Shown here in pieces: positions 1 to 7,090 of a stretch of 11,838 nt of DNA (position 1 is the first letter of the stretch; every line of letters starts with the position of its first letter). This stretch comes from Anaerolineales bacterium (GTDB lineage Bacteria > Chloroflexota > Anaerolineae > Anaerolineales > DRMV01): NCBI GenBank assembly GCA_026985785.1, contig JALSPT010000123.1, forward strand, positions 1 through 11,838, given 5' to 3'. The notes beneath the pieces were generated by a model. That model ran no database searches, was not told the DNA's origin, and worked only from the letters and a program-made list of their open reading frames with translations. A program made the position numbers and the translations under genes.

Positions 1-1803
1 CTCCTCGAAGACGAAGAATACACCTCTCAAATCACGCTGCCGGTCTTTCGGCGCATTGCCGCCCTGCTCAAGCCGTATGGCTGGCGGGTGCTGGGTTTCT
101 TGCTTGCCATTGGCCTGACGGCCTGGATCGACTCCCTTTTTACCTACATCAACAAAGGCATCATCGACCAGGCCATCATGCAGCGCAATGTGCATGCGCT
201 CTACCGGCTGGCCGTGCGGTATGGCTTTTGGCAGGTCGTCCAGGCCGTGATGACCTTCGGGTTCATCTACCTGGCCGACCGGCTGGGCGAGCGCATTCAG
301 TACGACCTGCGGAAGGCGGCTTTCGACCATTTGCAGGAACTCTCGCTGTCGTATTATGTCCGCCAGTCGGTGGGGCGGCTGATTGCGCGCGTCACTTCCG
401 ATTCCCAGCGGGTGGCCGATCTGGTGACCTGGGGGCTGGTGGACATCGCCTGGGCAACGCTCAGCATCCTCACGGCGACGGCCTACATGCTGATCATCAA
501 CTGGCGGCTGGCGCTGATCGTGTTTGCGATGGTGCCGGTGCTGGTGTATGTGGCCATCGAATTTCGGCGGCGCATCCTGGCCGAGTTTCGGCGGGTGCGG
601 CGGGCGAACGCGCAGATTACCGGCGCTTATAACGAAACCATCAGCGGCGTGCGGGTGGTCAAGGCGCTCAACCGGGAGCCGCAAAACCTGGAAGAATTCC
701 GCAGCCTGACCGAGCGGATGTATCGTTCCTCGTACCGCGCGGCGTGGCTTTCGGCGCTGTTCCTGCCGGCGGTGCAATTTATTGCCGCAATCGTGCTGGC
801 AGTCATCGTGTGGTACGGCGGTTTGCAGGCGCTGCACGGCGCGCTGACCGTCGGCGGCATCCACGCCTTTGTGTCGTATGTCACCATGATGCTCTGGCCG
901 GTGCAGGATTTGGCGCGCGTCTTTTCGGAATTGCAGCGGGCTATCGCCAGCGCCGAGCGCATCTTCACCCTGCTGGATACCGAACCGGAAATCAAAGACC
1001 GCCCCGGCGCCATCCCCGCGCCCACGCTGCGGGGGCGCATCGAGTTCGACCATGTCACCTTCTGGTATCAGCCGGACAAGCCGGTGATTCGCGACCTTTC
1101 CCTCACCGTAGAGGCCGGGGAAACCATCGCCATCGTCGGCCCTACGGGCAGCGGCAAGACCACCCTGGTGAGCCTGCTGTGCCGTTTTTACGAACCGCGC
1201 GAGGGCGTCATCCGCATTGCGGGGCGCGATTATCGCGACTACACGCTGGAAAGCCTCCAGCGGCGCATTGGCATCGTGCTCCAGACGCCGCACCTGTTCA
1301 GCGGCACCATTCGGGAGAACATTCGCTATGGCCGCCTGGAGGCCAGCGATGAAGAGGTGGAGGAGGCCGCCCGCATTGCCGGGGCGCACGACTTCATCAT
1401 GCGGCTGGAGAAAGGCTACGACACCGAGGTGGGGGAGGGGGGCGTGCTGCTTTCCACCGGGCAGAAGCAACTGGTCAGCCTGGCGCGGGCGGTGCTGGCG
1501 CAGCCGGAAATTTTCGTGATGGACGAGGCCACTTCCAGCGTGGACACGCTCACCGAGGCGCTCATTCAGCGCGGCATGGAAGCCTTGTTGCAAGGGCGCA
1601 CCAGTTTCGTGATTGCCCATCGGCTGAGCACGATCCGCAAAGCCGACCGCATTGTGGTGATGCGGGATGGCCGCATTGAGGAAATGGGCACGCACGCCGA
1701 GTTGCTGCGCCTGCGCGGACACTACTACCGGCTGTACACGCAGCAGTTCAAGGAAGAGCGGGCGCGCGCCTACGGCGAACTGGGCGCGTTGATGGCGCGC
1801 TGA
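1..1803 (+). CDS. ABC exporter, fused membrane and ATPase domains (5' partial)
   Basis: The frame is open from the first base, so the true start lies upstream of the window; the GTG at 88 is an internal codon just before TM1. This is a type IV (MsbA/LmrA-like) half-transporter that would dimerise in the cytoplasmic membrane and export a lipid, drug or peptide; the substrate cannot be read from sequence. About six membrane segments lie between nt 90 and 920. The ATPase domain follows, with Walker A GPTGSGKTT (1138-1164), a Q-loop (VLQTPHLFSG, near 1276), the signature LSTGQ (1450-1464), Walker B with its catalytic Glu (VMDEATSSVD, 1516-1545) and the switch His (1618-1620). The signature departs from LSGGQ at its third position, but the Walker B Glu is intact, so the site is probably active. 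Many such half-transporters pair with a neighbouring gene, which could lie upstream. The stop is TGA. Confidence 0.93.
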   Translation, partial: LLEDEEYTSQITLPVFRRIAALLKPYGWRVLGFLLAIGLTAWIDSLFTYINKGIIDQAIMQRNVHALYRLAVRYGFWQVVQAVMTFGFIYLADRLGERIQYDLRKAAFDHLQELSLSYYVRQSVGRLIARVTSDSQRVADLVTWGLVDIAWATLSILTATAYMLIINWRLALIVFAMVPVLVYVAIEFRRRILAEFRRVRRANAQITGAYNETISGVRVVKALNREPQNLEEFRSLTERMYRSSYRAAWLSALFLPAVQFIAAIVLAVIVWYGGLQALHGALTVGGIHAFVSYVTMMLWPVQDLARVFSELQRAIASAERIFTLLDTEPEIKDRPGAIPAPTLRGRIEFDHVTFWYQPDKPVIRDLSLTVEAGETIAIVGPTGSGKTTLVSLLCRFYEPREGVIRIAGRDYRDYTLESLQRRIGIVLQTPHLFSGTIRENIRYGRLEASDEEVEEAARIAGAHDFIMRLEKGYDTEVGEGGVLLSTGQKQLVSLARAVLAQPEIFVMDEATSSVDTLTEALIQRGMEALLQGRTSFVIAHRLSTIRKADRIVVMRDGRIEEMGTHAELLRLRGHYYRLYTQQFKEERARAYGELGALMAR

Positions 1804-1907
1804 GCGCGCCCGCGCGTAAAAGCGTGTTTTTCGCATAGCCTATTTCGTATAACCAGTACCTTTACCATAACCTCCCACCCCATTCACACACAAAAGGAAA
1901 ACCTACC
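1804..1907 (+). other. Intergenic spacer with weak promoter-like sequence
   Basis: This short spacer is AT-richer in its middle than the flanking genes. A TATAAC hexamer at 1848-1853 could be a -10 element, but no convincing -35 stands 16-18 bases upstream. A purine-rich AAGG (1894-1897) ten bases before the ATG at 1908 is a plausible, modest ribosome binding site. No hairpin followed by a T-run was seen, so there is no clear terminator for the exporter gene. Confidence 0.3.
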
Positions 1908-2741
1908 ATGCCTTTCGCCCTTTTCGACCTTGATGGCACCCTGACCAGCGCCCATATCTGGGGCGGGCTGATGGCCTATTTCAGCACCCGCCGCCGCAAG
2001 CGGCTGACCCACGCTCTCTACCTCGCCGTGCACTACCCGCTCTACGGCCTGCGCAAGGCTGGCTTGATAGGGGAGTACCCCTTTCGCTACCGCTGGTCCT
2101 CCAACCTCGGCTGGTATTTGCGTGGCGAAAGCGAAACCGACGCCGCGGCCATCGGCGATTGGGTGGCTAAAACTTACCTCGAAGGCACTTAGCGCGCGCC
2201 CACTTTGGCGCGCTTGCAGGCGCACCTCGCCCACGGCGACACCGTGGCGCTGGTCTCCGCCGCGCCGCTACCGCCGGTGGCCGCCATTGCCCGGCACTTG
2301 GGCGTGCCCCACGCCATCGGCACCCGCTTTGCCACCAATGCCGCTGGCCGTTACACCGGGCGCGTCATCCCGCCGCCGGCGCTCGACGCCCACAAATGGC
2401 GCCTGGCGCAGGATTACTTTGCCGCCCGCGGCGCGCCGCTTGACCCCGCCGAGGGTTACGCCTATGCCGATTCCATCACCGACCTGGCCCTGCTGGAAGC
2501 CGTCGCCCATCCTATAGCCGCGTTCCCTGACCCTGCCCTTGAGACCGTTGCCCATCAGCGCGGCTGGGAAATTTTGGCACTAAACGACACCCGCACTCCC
2601 TTCCCAGAGGACTACTCGCCGCGCATGGCAGCAAAGCCATCTCCTACTCGGGGCGGGAGACTGCTTCCGCGGGCTCCGACGACGCTCAATCCGCCTCGCG
2701 GTGAGATGAACTGGGGGAACTGCGCAACTCCTAAAGGATAA
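1908..2741 (+). pseudogene. HAD subfamily IB phosphatase-like gene broken by an in-frame TAG
   Basis: An ATG with an upstream AAGG opens a frame whose product starts with the HAD motif I DLDGT (Asp7 and Asp9, nucleophile and acid/base). The frame meets TAG at 2190-2192 and continues open to TAA at 2739-2741. The continuation holds motif II (LVSAA, Ser codon 2256-2258), the motif III Lys (HKW, 2394-2396) and motif IV acids (YADSITD, Asp codons 2469 and 2481). The full catalytic set of a SerB-like subfamily IB hydrolase is therefore split only by the stop. Family members normally run about 220 residues, and recognisable domain ends near nt 2600; the last 45 or so codons look non-protein. The likeliest reading is a nonsense-inactivated gene. 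Alternatives are a base error in the assembly, or two fragments with the second starting at TTG 2205, which lacks a good ribosome binding site. Its phosphorylated substrate is unknown. Confidence 0.8.
2603..2741. repeat. Hairpin-rich GC tail, possible extragenic repeat remnant
   Basis: Past the recognisable HAD domain, the open frame encodes Pro/Arg/Gly-rich sequence with no family character. The DNA has small inverted repeats: ATGGC (2625-2629) with GCCAT (2636-2640), and GCGGGA (2653-2658) with TTCCGC (2665-2670, one G-U pair). This looks more like a structured intergenic element, or repeat debris fused to the 3' end of the decayed gene, than coding sequence. No second copy is recognisable in the window, so repeat status is an inference. 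Confidence 0.3.
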
Positions 2742-2805
2742 TGCACGCCCCACGGAATTTTTCTAAACTTCGTCGTAGAAATGTACCCCGGCGCAAGATC
2801 CAGTG

Positions 2806-2814
2806 TGATACAAT
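2806..2814 (+). promoter_or_regulatory. Extended -10 promoter for the regulator/operon
   Basis: TGATACAAT fits the extended -10 pattern TGnTATAAT with a single mismatch in the hexamer (TACAAT, 2809-2814). No good -35 lies 16-18 bases upstream, which extended -10 promoters can tolerate. The predicted transcription start falls near 2820-2822, right at the edge of the palindromic operator. A second -10-like hexamer, TATACT (2820-2825), overlaps that operator and is an alternative. Confidence 0.5.
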
Positions 2815-2822
2815 TGGCCTAT

Positions 2823-2838
2823 ACTGGACTATACCAGA
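2823..2838 (+). promoter_or_regulatory. DasR/NagR-like GntR operator
   Basis: The sequence ACTGGACTATACCAGA contains the inverted repeat CTGG-N6-CCAG (2824-2837). Its form and spacing closely match the DasR-responsive element of Streptomyces (ACTGGTCTAGACCACT) and the related Bacillus NagR sites, which bind HutC-subfamily GntR proteins. It sits 52 bases before the start codon of exactly such a regulator and at the predicted transcription start. Autorepression by blocking the promoter is therefore the natural reading. The match is judged by eye from remembered consensus sites. Confidence 0.65.
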
Positions 2839-2889
2839 CTATGCCACAAGCCTCCCTTTGCTTCCTCCCTCCAAGTGGAGAAGTGTCTC

Positions 2890-3681
2890 ATGCGCCTTGT
2901 GCTACCAACTGTCGATCGGGAAAGCGCCGAGCCGTTGTACCTTCAGATCCGGCGGGCGATTTTGCAATCCATCCACGCCGGCGACCTGACGCCGCACCAG
3001 CGTGTGCCTTCCGAACGAGAACTGAGCGAGGCCATGGGGATCAGCCGGATGACGGTGCGTCAGGCTTTGCAAACGTTGATCAACGACGGCTATTTGTACA
3101 CCGTGCCCGGCAAGGGGACGTTCGTCGGGCGAGATCCCAAAATCGAGCAAAACCTGCAGCGGCTGAGCGGCTTCACGGAAGAGGTACGCGCCCAGGGGTT
3201 CCGGGCCGGTTCACGATTGCTGGACATCGCCGTTGTTCCTGCCGAAGCCTACCAGGCGCGCCACCTGAAGGTAACCGAAGGCACACCGCTTTTCCGCATT
3301 TCACGGCAGCGATTGGTGGACAGTGTGCCAGTGGCCGTGGAACACGCCTACCTGATTACCTCCAAGTTCCCAGGCCTGGATCAGGTAGACCTGGAAAAGC
3401 ACTCCCTTTACGCGGTGCTACAGGGTCAGTATGGAGCACAACTGGTGCGGGCGGAACAATGGATCGAAGCCCGAGAGGCCAATGCCCAGGTTGCCCCTTT
3501 GCTGGATATCGCCCCTGATGCACCCGTGTTGGCAATGGAACGGGTGACCTATACCCATTCAGGGCAACCAGTAGAGTTCGTGGTTTCCTTCTACCGGGCC
3601 GACCGTTTCCGGTTGAAGGTAGAATTACGAGTGGGAAGCATACCTCATGAAGGCGCGGTTTCCAAGATCTACCGCCCTTGA
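2890..3681 (+). CDS. GntR-family regulator, HutC/UTRA type (NagR/DasR-like)
   Basis: This 263-residue transcription factor is of normal length. Residues 14-80 form the winged helix typical of GntR, with RVPSERELSEAMGISRMTVR as the recognition core and the wing GYLYTVPGKGTFV. Residues 91-247 form the UTRA effector domain, including FRISRQRLVDSVPVAVEHAYL. Relatives such as B. subtilis NagR and Streptomyces DasR sense GlcN-6-P or GlcNAc-6-P and repress amino-sugar uptake genes. The downstream MurQ domain would make GlcNAc-6-P, so that is the best effector guess. I chose ATG 2890 because GGAG (2877-2880) sits nine bases upstream; the in-frame GTG 2875 would add five residues and leave the GGAG inside the gene. 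A NagR/DasR-like palindrome at 2823-2838 suggests autoregulation. Base composition appears less GC-rich than the flanking genes. Confidence 0.92.
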   Translation: MRLVLPTVDRESAEPLYLQIRRAILQSIHAGDLTPHQRVPSERELSEAMGISRMTVRQALQTLINDGYLYTVPGKGTFVGRDPKIEQNLQRLSGFTEEVRAQGFRAGSRLLDIAVVPAEAYQARHLKVTEGTPLFRISRQRLVDSVPVAVEHAYLITSKFPGLDQVDLEKHSLYAVLQGQYGAQLVRAEQWIEAREANAQVAPLLDIAPDAPVLAMERVTYTHSGQPVEFVVSFYRADRFRLKVELRVGSIPHEGAVSKIYRP

Positions 3682-3724
3682 GAAGAAGTAAACGTCGGCA
3701 GTATGGTGAAAGAAAGCTGGTTAC

Positions 3725-3756
3725 AAGGAGGTGTTGCCATGTAAATGCAAGGCTGA
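3725..3756 (+). promoter_or_regulatory. Strong Shine-Dalgarno followed by ATG-TAA start-stop and a three-codon ORF
   Basis: AAGGAGGTG (3725-3733) is a near-perfect match to the 16S anti-Shine-Dalgarno and is followed seven bases after GGAGG by ATG (3739-3741). The next codon is TAA (3742-3744). Immediately after, ATG CAA GGC TGA (3745-3756) makes a three-residue ORF. This sits in the 117-base gap between the regulator and the binding-protein gene, ahead of that gene's own ribosome binding site. It could be a ribosome-parking leader controlling downstream translation or mRNA stability, or the leftover start of a deleted gene. Confidence 0.45.
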
Positions 3757-3785
3757 AAAACAAAGGTTCCCATTTTTTATTCTTT

Positions 3786-3791
3786 AGGAGG
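3786..3791 (+). promoter_or_regulatory. Ribosome binding site of the binding-protein gene
   Basis: AGGAGG lies seven bases before ATG 3799. It is a strong, well-spaced site that fixes this start and fits the high expression expected of a periplasmic-type binding protein. Confidence 0.85.
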
Positions 3792-3798
3792 AAGAAAC

Positions 3799-5172
3799 AT
3801 GTTGCATAAAACCGTTTGGCGAGTTTTGATCGTCATGGTCGTGATTGCTGCTCTGGTTGGCTGTGCCCAGCAGCCTACGGCAGCACCCAAAACCCAAGCC
3901 CCCGCGCCGACTCAGGCACAGGCGCAGCCCACCCAGGCTCCTCAGGCACAACCTACAGAAGCCCCGCCCACCGAGGCGCCCAAGGCCGAGAAGGTCACAA
4001 TCACCGTGTGGTCATGGCGCACGGAAGACGAAAAAGCCTACAACGAAATCTTCGCGGTCTACGAAAAAGAACACCCCAACGTCACCGTGGAATTCGTGCC
4101 CTTCGTAGCGACCGACTACAACAACATCCTGGCCACCGGCCTGACCGGCGACAACGGCCCCGACGTCGTCCAATTGCGCGCTTACGGCGGTTTGCAGCCG
4201 CTGGTCGAAGCCGGCCAACTCGTGCCGCTGGATGGCAAAGTCAAAACCCTTTCCAACTTTACCCCCGACATCCTCAAGGGCGCAACCGGCATCAAAGACG
4301 GCCACATTTACGGCGTGCCGTTTGGCATTCAGGCCGTGGCGGCTTTCTACAACAAGGACATCTTCGAGGAGTTGGGCCTGAGCGAACCCACCACCTGGGA
4401 CGAGTTCATGAACGTCCTCAAGGCGCTGAAAGATGGCGGCTACATCCCGCTGGCCGTACCGGCCAAGGACACCTGGATGCTGCCCATCGTGCACGATGCC
4501 GTGGGCGCACCTCGCTACGGCGGCCCCGAGTTCGAAAAGAAGGTGCTGGCTGGCGAGACCAATTTCCTTGACCCCAACTACGTCGCGTCCATCCAACTGG
4601 TCAAAGACCTGCAGCCCTACATGCCCGATAACGTTGTCGGTGTGAGTTACCAGGATGCCCGCACGCTGTTCATCAACGGCATGGCCGGCATCTTCATTGG
4701 CGGCTCTTTCGAGGTGGGGTACTGGCGCGACCAGGCACCCGACATGAACATCGGTGTCTTCCGCGTACCGCCTGCCCCCAACTCGGTTCATAACGGTCCT
4801 CTCACCCCCGGTTGGATGGACGGCTCCTACGGCGTGAGCGCCAACAGCGATGCCAAGGAAGAGGCCATTAAACTGGTAGAATGGATGGGGACGCCGGAAT
4901 TCGGCCAGTTGTTCACCGAGAAGATCAAGCAACTTTCTCCCCTGCCGCAGGCCAAACCGAAAGATCCCCTGCTGCAACAGTTTGCCAAGTTCTACGCCGA
5001 AACCCCCACGCCGTACCTGATGTTGGTCGACTTCCGCTATGGCGAGCCGCAAGGCCACAGAGTGCTCGGCACCGGCCTGCAGAAGATGCTGCTCGGCGAA
5101 ATGACGCCCGAACAGGTCGCCCAAAGTGTGCAGGAAGGTCTGGCTCAGTGGTTCGAGCCGTTCAAGAAGTAG
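3799..5172 (+). CDS. ABC transporter sugar-binding lipoprotein (family 1 SBP)
   Basis: This 457-residue protein is the extracytoplasmic solute receptor of the importer encoded just downstream. It has a lipoprotein signal: basic start, hydrophobic residues 5-20 and lipobox LVGC with Cys22 as lipidation site. Residues 23-63 are a flexible Pro/Thr/Ala/Gln linker with repeated PTQAP- and PTEAP-like units. The rest is a MalE/UgpB-like domain (SBP_bac_1): it opens with VTITVWSW, and a typical block near residues 158-215 reads IYGVPFG, FYNKDIFEELGL and TTWDEF. Relatives bind oligosaccharides or amino sugars. Context with a MurQ fusion suggests MurNAc, GlcNAc-MurNAc or a muropeptide, but no ligand residue proves it. 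Start ATG has a strong AGGAGG. A perfect 14-bp stem-loop follows the TAG stop. Confidence 0.93.
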   Translation: MLHKTVWRVLIVMVVIAALVGCAQQPTAAPKTQAPAPTQAQAQPTQAPQAQPTEAPPTEAPKAEKVTITVWSWRTEDEKAYNEIFAVYEKEHPNVTVEFVPFVATDYNNILATGLTGDNGPDVVQLRAYGGLQPLVEAGQLVPLDGKVKTLSNFTPDILKGATGIKDGHIYGVPFGIQAVAAFYNKDIFEELGLSEPTTWDEFMNVLKALKDGGYIPLAVPAKDTWMLPIVHDAVGAPRYGGPEFEKKVLAGETNFLDPNYVASIQLVKDLQPYMPDNVVGVSYQDARTLFINGMAGIFIGGSFEVGYWRDQAPDMNIGVFRVPPAPNSVHNGPLTPGWMDGSYGVSANSDAKEEAIKLVEWMGTPEFGQLFTEKIKQLSPLPQAKPKDPLLQQFAKFYAETPTPYLMLVDFRYGEPQGHRVLGTGLQKMLLGEMTPEQVAQSVQEGLAQWFEPFKK

Positions 5173-5203
5173 CGTTGTGGCAACCTCCTGACCTCCTTTT
5201 TTA

Positions 5204-5237
5204 GGGATGACGAGCCAGTCAATTGGCTCGTCATCCC
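5204..5237 (+). repeat. Perfect 14-bp stem-loop between binding-protein and permease genes
   Basis: GGGATGACGAGCCA (5204-5217) pairs perfectly with 5224-5237 around a six-base loop. No T-run follows it on the + strand; C residues and then the permease start come next. The T-run at 5196-5202 is upstream, so it is not a standard intrinsic terminator on either strand. In this position (31 bases after the binding-protein stop, 15 before the permease ATG) such hairpins often protect the upstream mRNA from 3' exonucleases. This is the classic way a binding protein is made in excess of its permeases, as with the REP elements between malE and malF. Confidence 0.75.
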
Positions 5238-5252
5238 CCCTGGAGCGCGCTT

Positions 5253-6227
5253 ATGACGGTTTCTGCGACTTCCACTTCCCCTCGGCGGAACAAAAGACCC
5301 CGCCGGCGAGCCAAAGGGGTAGGGCAACACGCGCCGTCGTGGCCAGTGATTGCCCTTTTTGTTTTGCCGGCTTTCTTGCTCTACACCGTGTTTATGGTGT
5401 GGCCGTTGGCGCAATCATTTTACTTCAGCCTGTTCGAGTTCAAGGGGTTGGCCCGGGGCGCGTTTGCCGGCCTGCGCAACTTCCACGAACTTTTCACCCG
5501 TTATCCGCTCAACAAAGAGTTGCCGCGCGCTTTTTTGCACAACGTCTATTTTTTCATCGGCACCATGTTGGTACAGAATACTTTGGGATTGCTGTTTGCC
5601 AAACTGCTCTATACCTCTCGCTTTGGTAAACGTTTTTTGCAGACGGTGTACATCCTGCCCTACCTCATCAGTGCCCTGGTGGTGGGGTATCTGTGGTCCC
5701 TGATTCTCAATCCCCTTTTCGGCCCCATCAACCAATTTCTGCGCATGGTGGGGCTACGCGCTTGGGCACTCCCCTGGCTGGGCGATCCGGCGACCGCGCT
5801 CCCGGCCATCATTTTGGTCAATGCCTGGCAATGGGTGGGCTTCCCCATGCTGCTGTTCTCCGCCGGTCTGACCAACATCCCCGACGACCTGCGCGAAGCC
5901 GCCCGCATCGACGGCGCCACAGGCTGGCAACTATTCCGGCGGATCGAGATGCCGCTTCTTCTGCCGGTCATTGGCATCGTGACCGTGCTCACCTTCATCG
6001 GCAACTTCAACGCCTTTGGCCTCATCTGGGCAATGGGCGGGCCCAACGGCGAACCCGGCGGGGCAACCGACGTCTTAGGCCTGGTATTTTACCGCACGGC
6101 TTTCCGCGGCGGGGTCGATGCCTTTGGCGTGGCCTCAGCGCTGGCCGTGCTGATGTTCGTCTTCATCTTCGGCGTTTCGATGATCATGTTGCGCTATTTC
6201 CGCCACATGGAAGAGGAGCTGACATGA
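5253..6227 (+). CDS. ABC sugar permease, MalF/UgpA type
   Basis: This 324-residue inner-membrane protein forms one half of the channel of a carbohydrate-uptake (CUT1) ABC importer. A short basic cytoplasmic N-terminus (SPRRNKRPRRRAK) precedes six or so membrane segments, starting with the run VIALFVLPAFLLYTVFMVW. The EAA loop that docks the ATPase is clear at nt 5895-5918 (EAARIDGA) and is followed by the usual F-R-I-P pattern. I chose ATG 5253 because GGAG (5242-5245) is seven bases upstream; the upstream TTG at 5223 lies inside the stem-loop. No ATPase subunit is encoded in the operon, so a shared MsmK/MalK-like ATPase from elsewhere in the genome is expected, as is common for CUT1 systems. 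The stop overlaps the next gene's start (ATGA). Confidence 0.93.
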   Translation: MTVSATSTSPRRNKRPRRRAKGVGQHAPSWPVIALFVLPAFLLYTVFMVWPLAQSFYFSLFEFKGLARGAFAGLRNFHELFTRYPLNKELPRAFLHNVYFFIGTMLVQNTLGLLFAKLLYTSRFGKRFLQTVYILPYLISALVVGYLWSLILNPLFGPINQFLRMVGLRAWALPWLGDPATALPAIILVNAWQWVGFPMLLFSAGLTNIPDDLREAARIDGATGWQLFRRIEMPLLLPVIGIVTVLTFIGNFNAFGLIWAMGGPNGEPGGATDVLGLVFYRTAFRGGVDAFGVASALAVLMFVFIFGVSMIMLRYFRHMEEELT

Positions 6228-7075
6228 ATCTGAGTTCCACTTCCTCACTTCGCGCCCGGGCAAAGATCTCCGATCTACTCGTGCATGTTTTGCTGTGGGG
6301 CTACGCTGCCGTGGTGCTGCTGCCGCTGTTGCTGGTGGTCAACAATGCCTTGCGCCCGACCCGAGATATCTTTCGGCACCCTCTGGCCCTGGCCACCTCG
6401 CCTTCCTTTGCCAGTTTCGTCAAGGCCTGGGAGAAGGCGAATTTCAACACCTACTTCTTCAACTCGTTGTTTATCACGGTGAGCGCGGTGGTGCTGGCAA
6501 CGGCTGTTTCGGCGCTGGCCAGTTACGTCTTGGGGCGCTATAAGTTTCCCTTCAGCAACGCGCTGCTGGCCTTTTTCCTTGCCGGGCTGATGTTGCCTTT
6601 CCGGCTGGCCATCGTGCCGCTGTTCCTGTTGCTCGACCATCTGGGGCTGATAGATAGCCGCATTGGCCTGATTCTGGTGTACGCAGCCACGGGCATCCCC
6701 TTTTCGGTGTTCATCCTTTCGGCCTTCTTCCGCCAACTTCCGGGGGAACTCAGTGAAGCCGCCCGCATCGATGGCGCCAATGAATGGACGATTTTTGGGC
6801 GCATCATGTTGCCTCTGGTGCGCCCCGCGCTGGCGACCGTGGTGGTCTTTCAGTTCGTTCCCTTGTGGAACGATTTCTTCTTTCCCCTGGTGTTGCTGCG
6901 CTCGACCAGCAAGTGGACGCTGCCGGTGGGCATGACCCGCTTCTTCGGCGAATTTCAAGCCGATTGGTCCACCCTGTTCGCCGGGTTGATCATCACCACG
7001 TTGCCGTTGATCGTGATCTTCCTGCTGGCAACCAAGCAAATCATTGCCGGCTTGACGGCTGGCATCGGAAAATAG
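6224..7075 (+). CDS. ABC sugar permease, MalG/UgpE type
   Basis: This 283-residue protein is the second channel subunit of the importer. Its ATG overlaps the previous stop in ATGA, with GAGGAG (6213-6218) five bases upstream, so the two permeases are translationally coupled and probably made one to one. The first membrane segment is LLWGYAAVVLLPLLLVVNNA, and about five more follow. The ATPase-docking EAA loop is at nt 6755-6778 (EAARIDGA), with the conserved I-x-LPL-x-P after it. The open frame extends upstream to 5693 inside the partner gene, but that part is not real coding sequence. Length and layout are ordinary for the MalG family. The substrate follows from the binding protein and operon: probably an amino sugar of cell-wall origin. 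Confidence 0.93.
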   Translation: MNLSSTSSLRARAKISDLLVHVLLWGYAAVVLLPLLLVVNNALRPTRDIFRHPLALATSPSFASFVKAWEKANFNTYFFNSLFITVSAVVLATAVSALASYVLGRYKFPFSNALLAFFLAGLMLPFRLAIVPLFLLLDHLGLIDSRIGLILVYAATGIPFSVFILSAFFRQLPGELSEAARIDGANEWTIFGRIMLPLVRPALATVVVFQFVPLWNDFFFPLVLLRSTSKWTLPVGMTRFFGEFQADWSTLFAGLIITTLPLIVIFLLATKQIIAGLTAGIGK

Positions 7076-7090
7076 CACAGGCGGTTCGTC

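Noticed and set aside
1848..1853. TATAAC as a firm promoter for the HAD gene
   Set aside because: There is no acceptable -35 and no TG extension; it is kept only as a weak note in the spacer entry.
2190..2192. TAG as a reassigned (sense) codon
   Set aside because: TAG ends the binding-protein gene (5170-5172), the second permease (7073-7075) and the last gene (11805-11807), so it is used as a normal stop in this genome.
2781..3518. Alternative-frame ORF overlapping the regulator
   Set aside because: It starts upstream of the mapped promoter and lacks family character; the overlapping GntR/UTRA frame explains the sequence.
4012..5124. Long antisense open frame (370 codons) opposite the binding-protein gene
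   Set aside because: The + strand encodes a clear family 1 binding protein over the whole stretch. The antisense product has no family features; such frames are common opposite GC-rich genes.
5196..5240. Intrinsic terminator between binding protein and permease
   Set aside because: The stem is strong, but the T-run lies before rather than after it on the + strand, and the minus-strand reading gives A residues after the stem. The permeases also need the same transcript.
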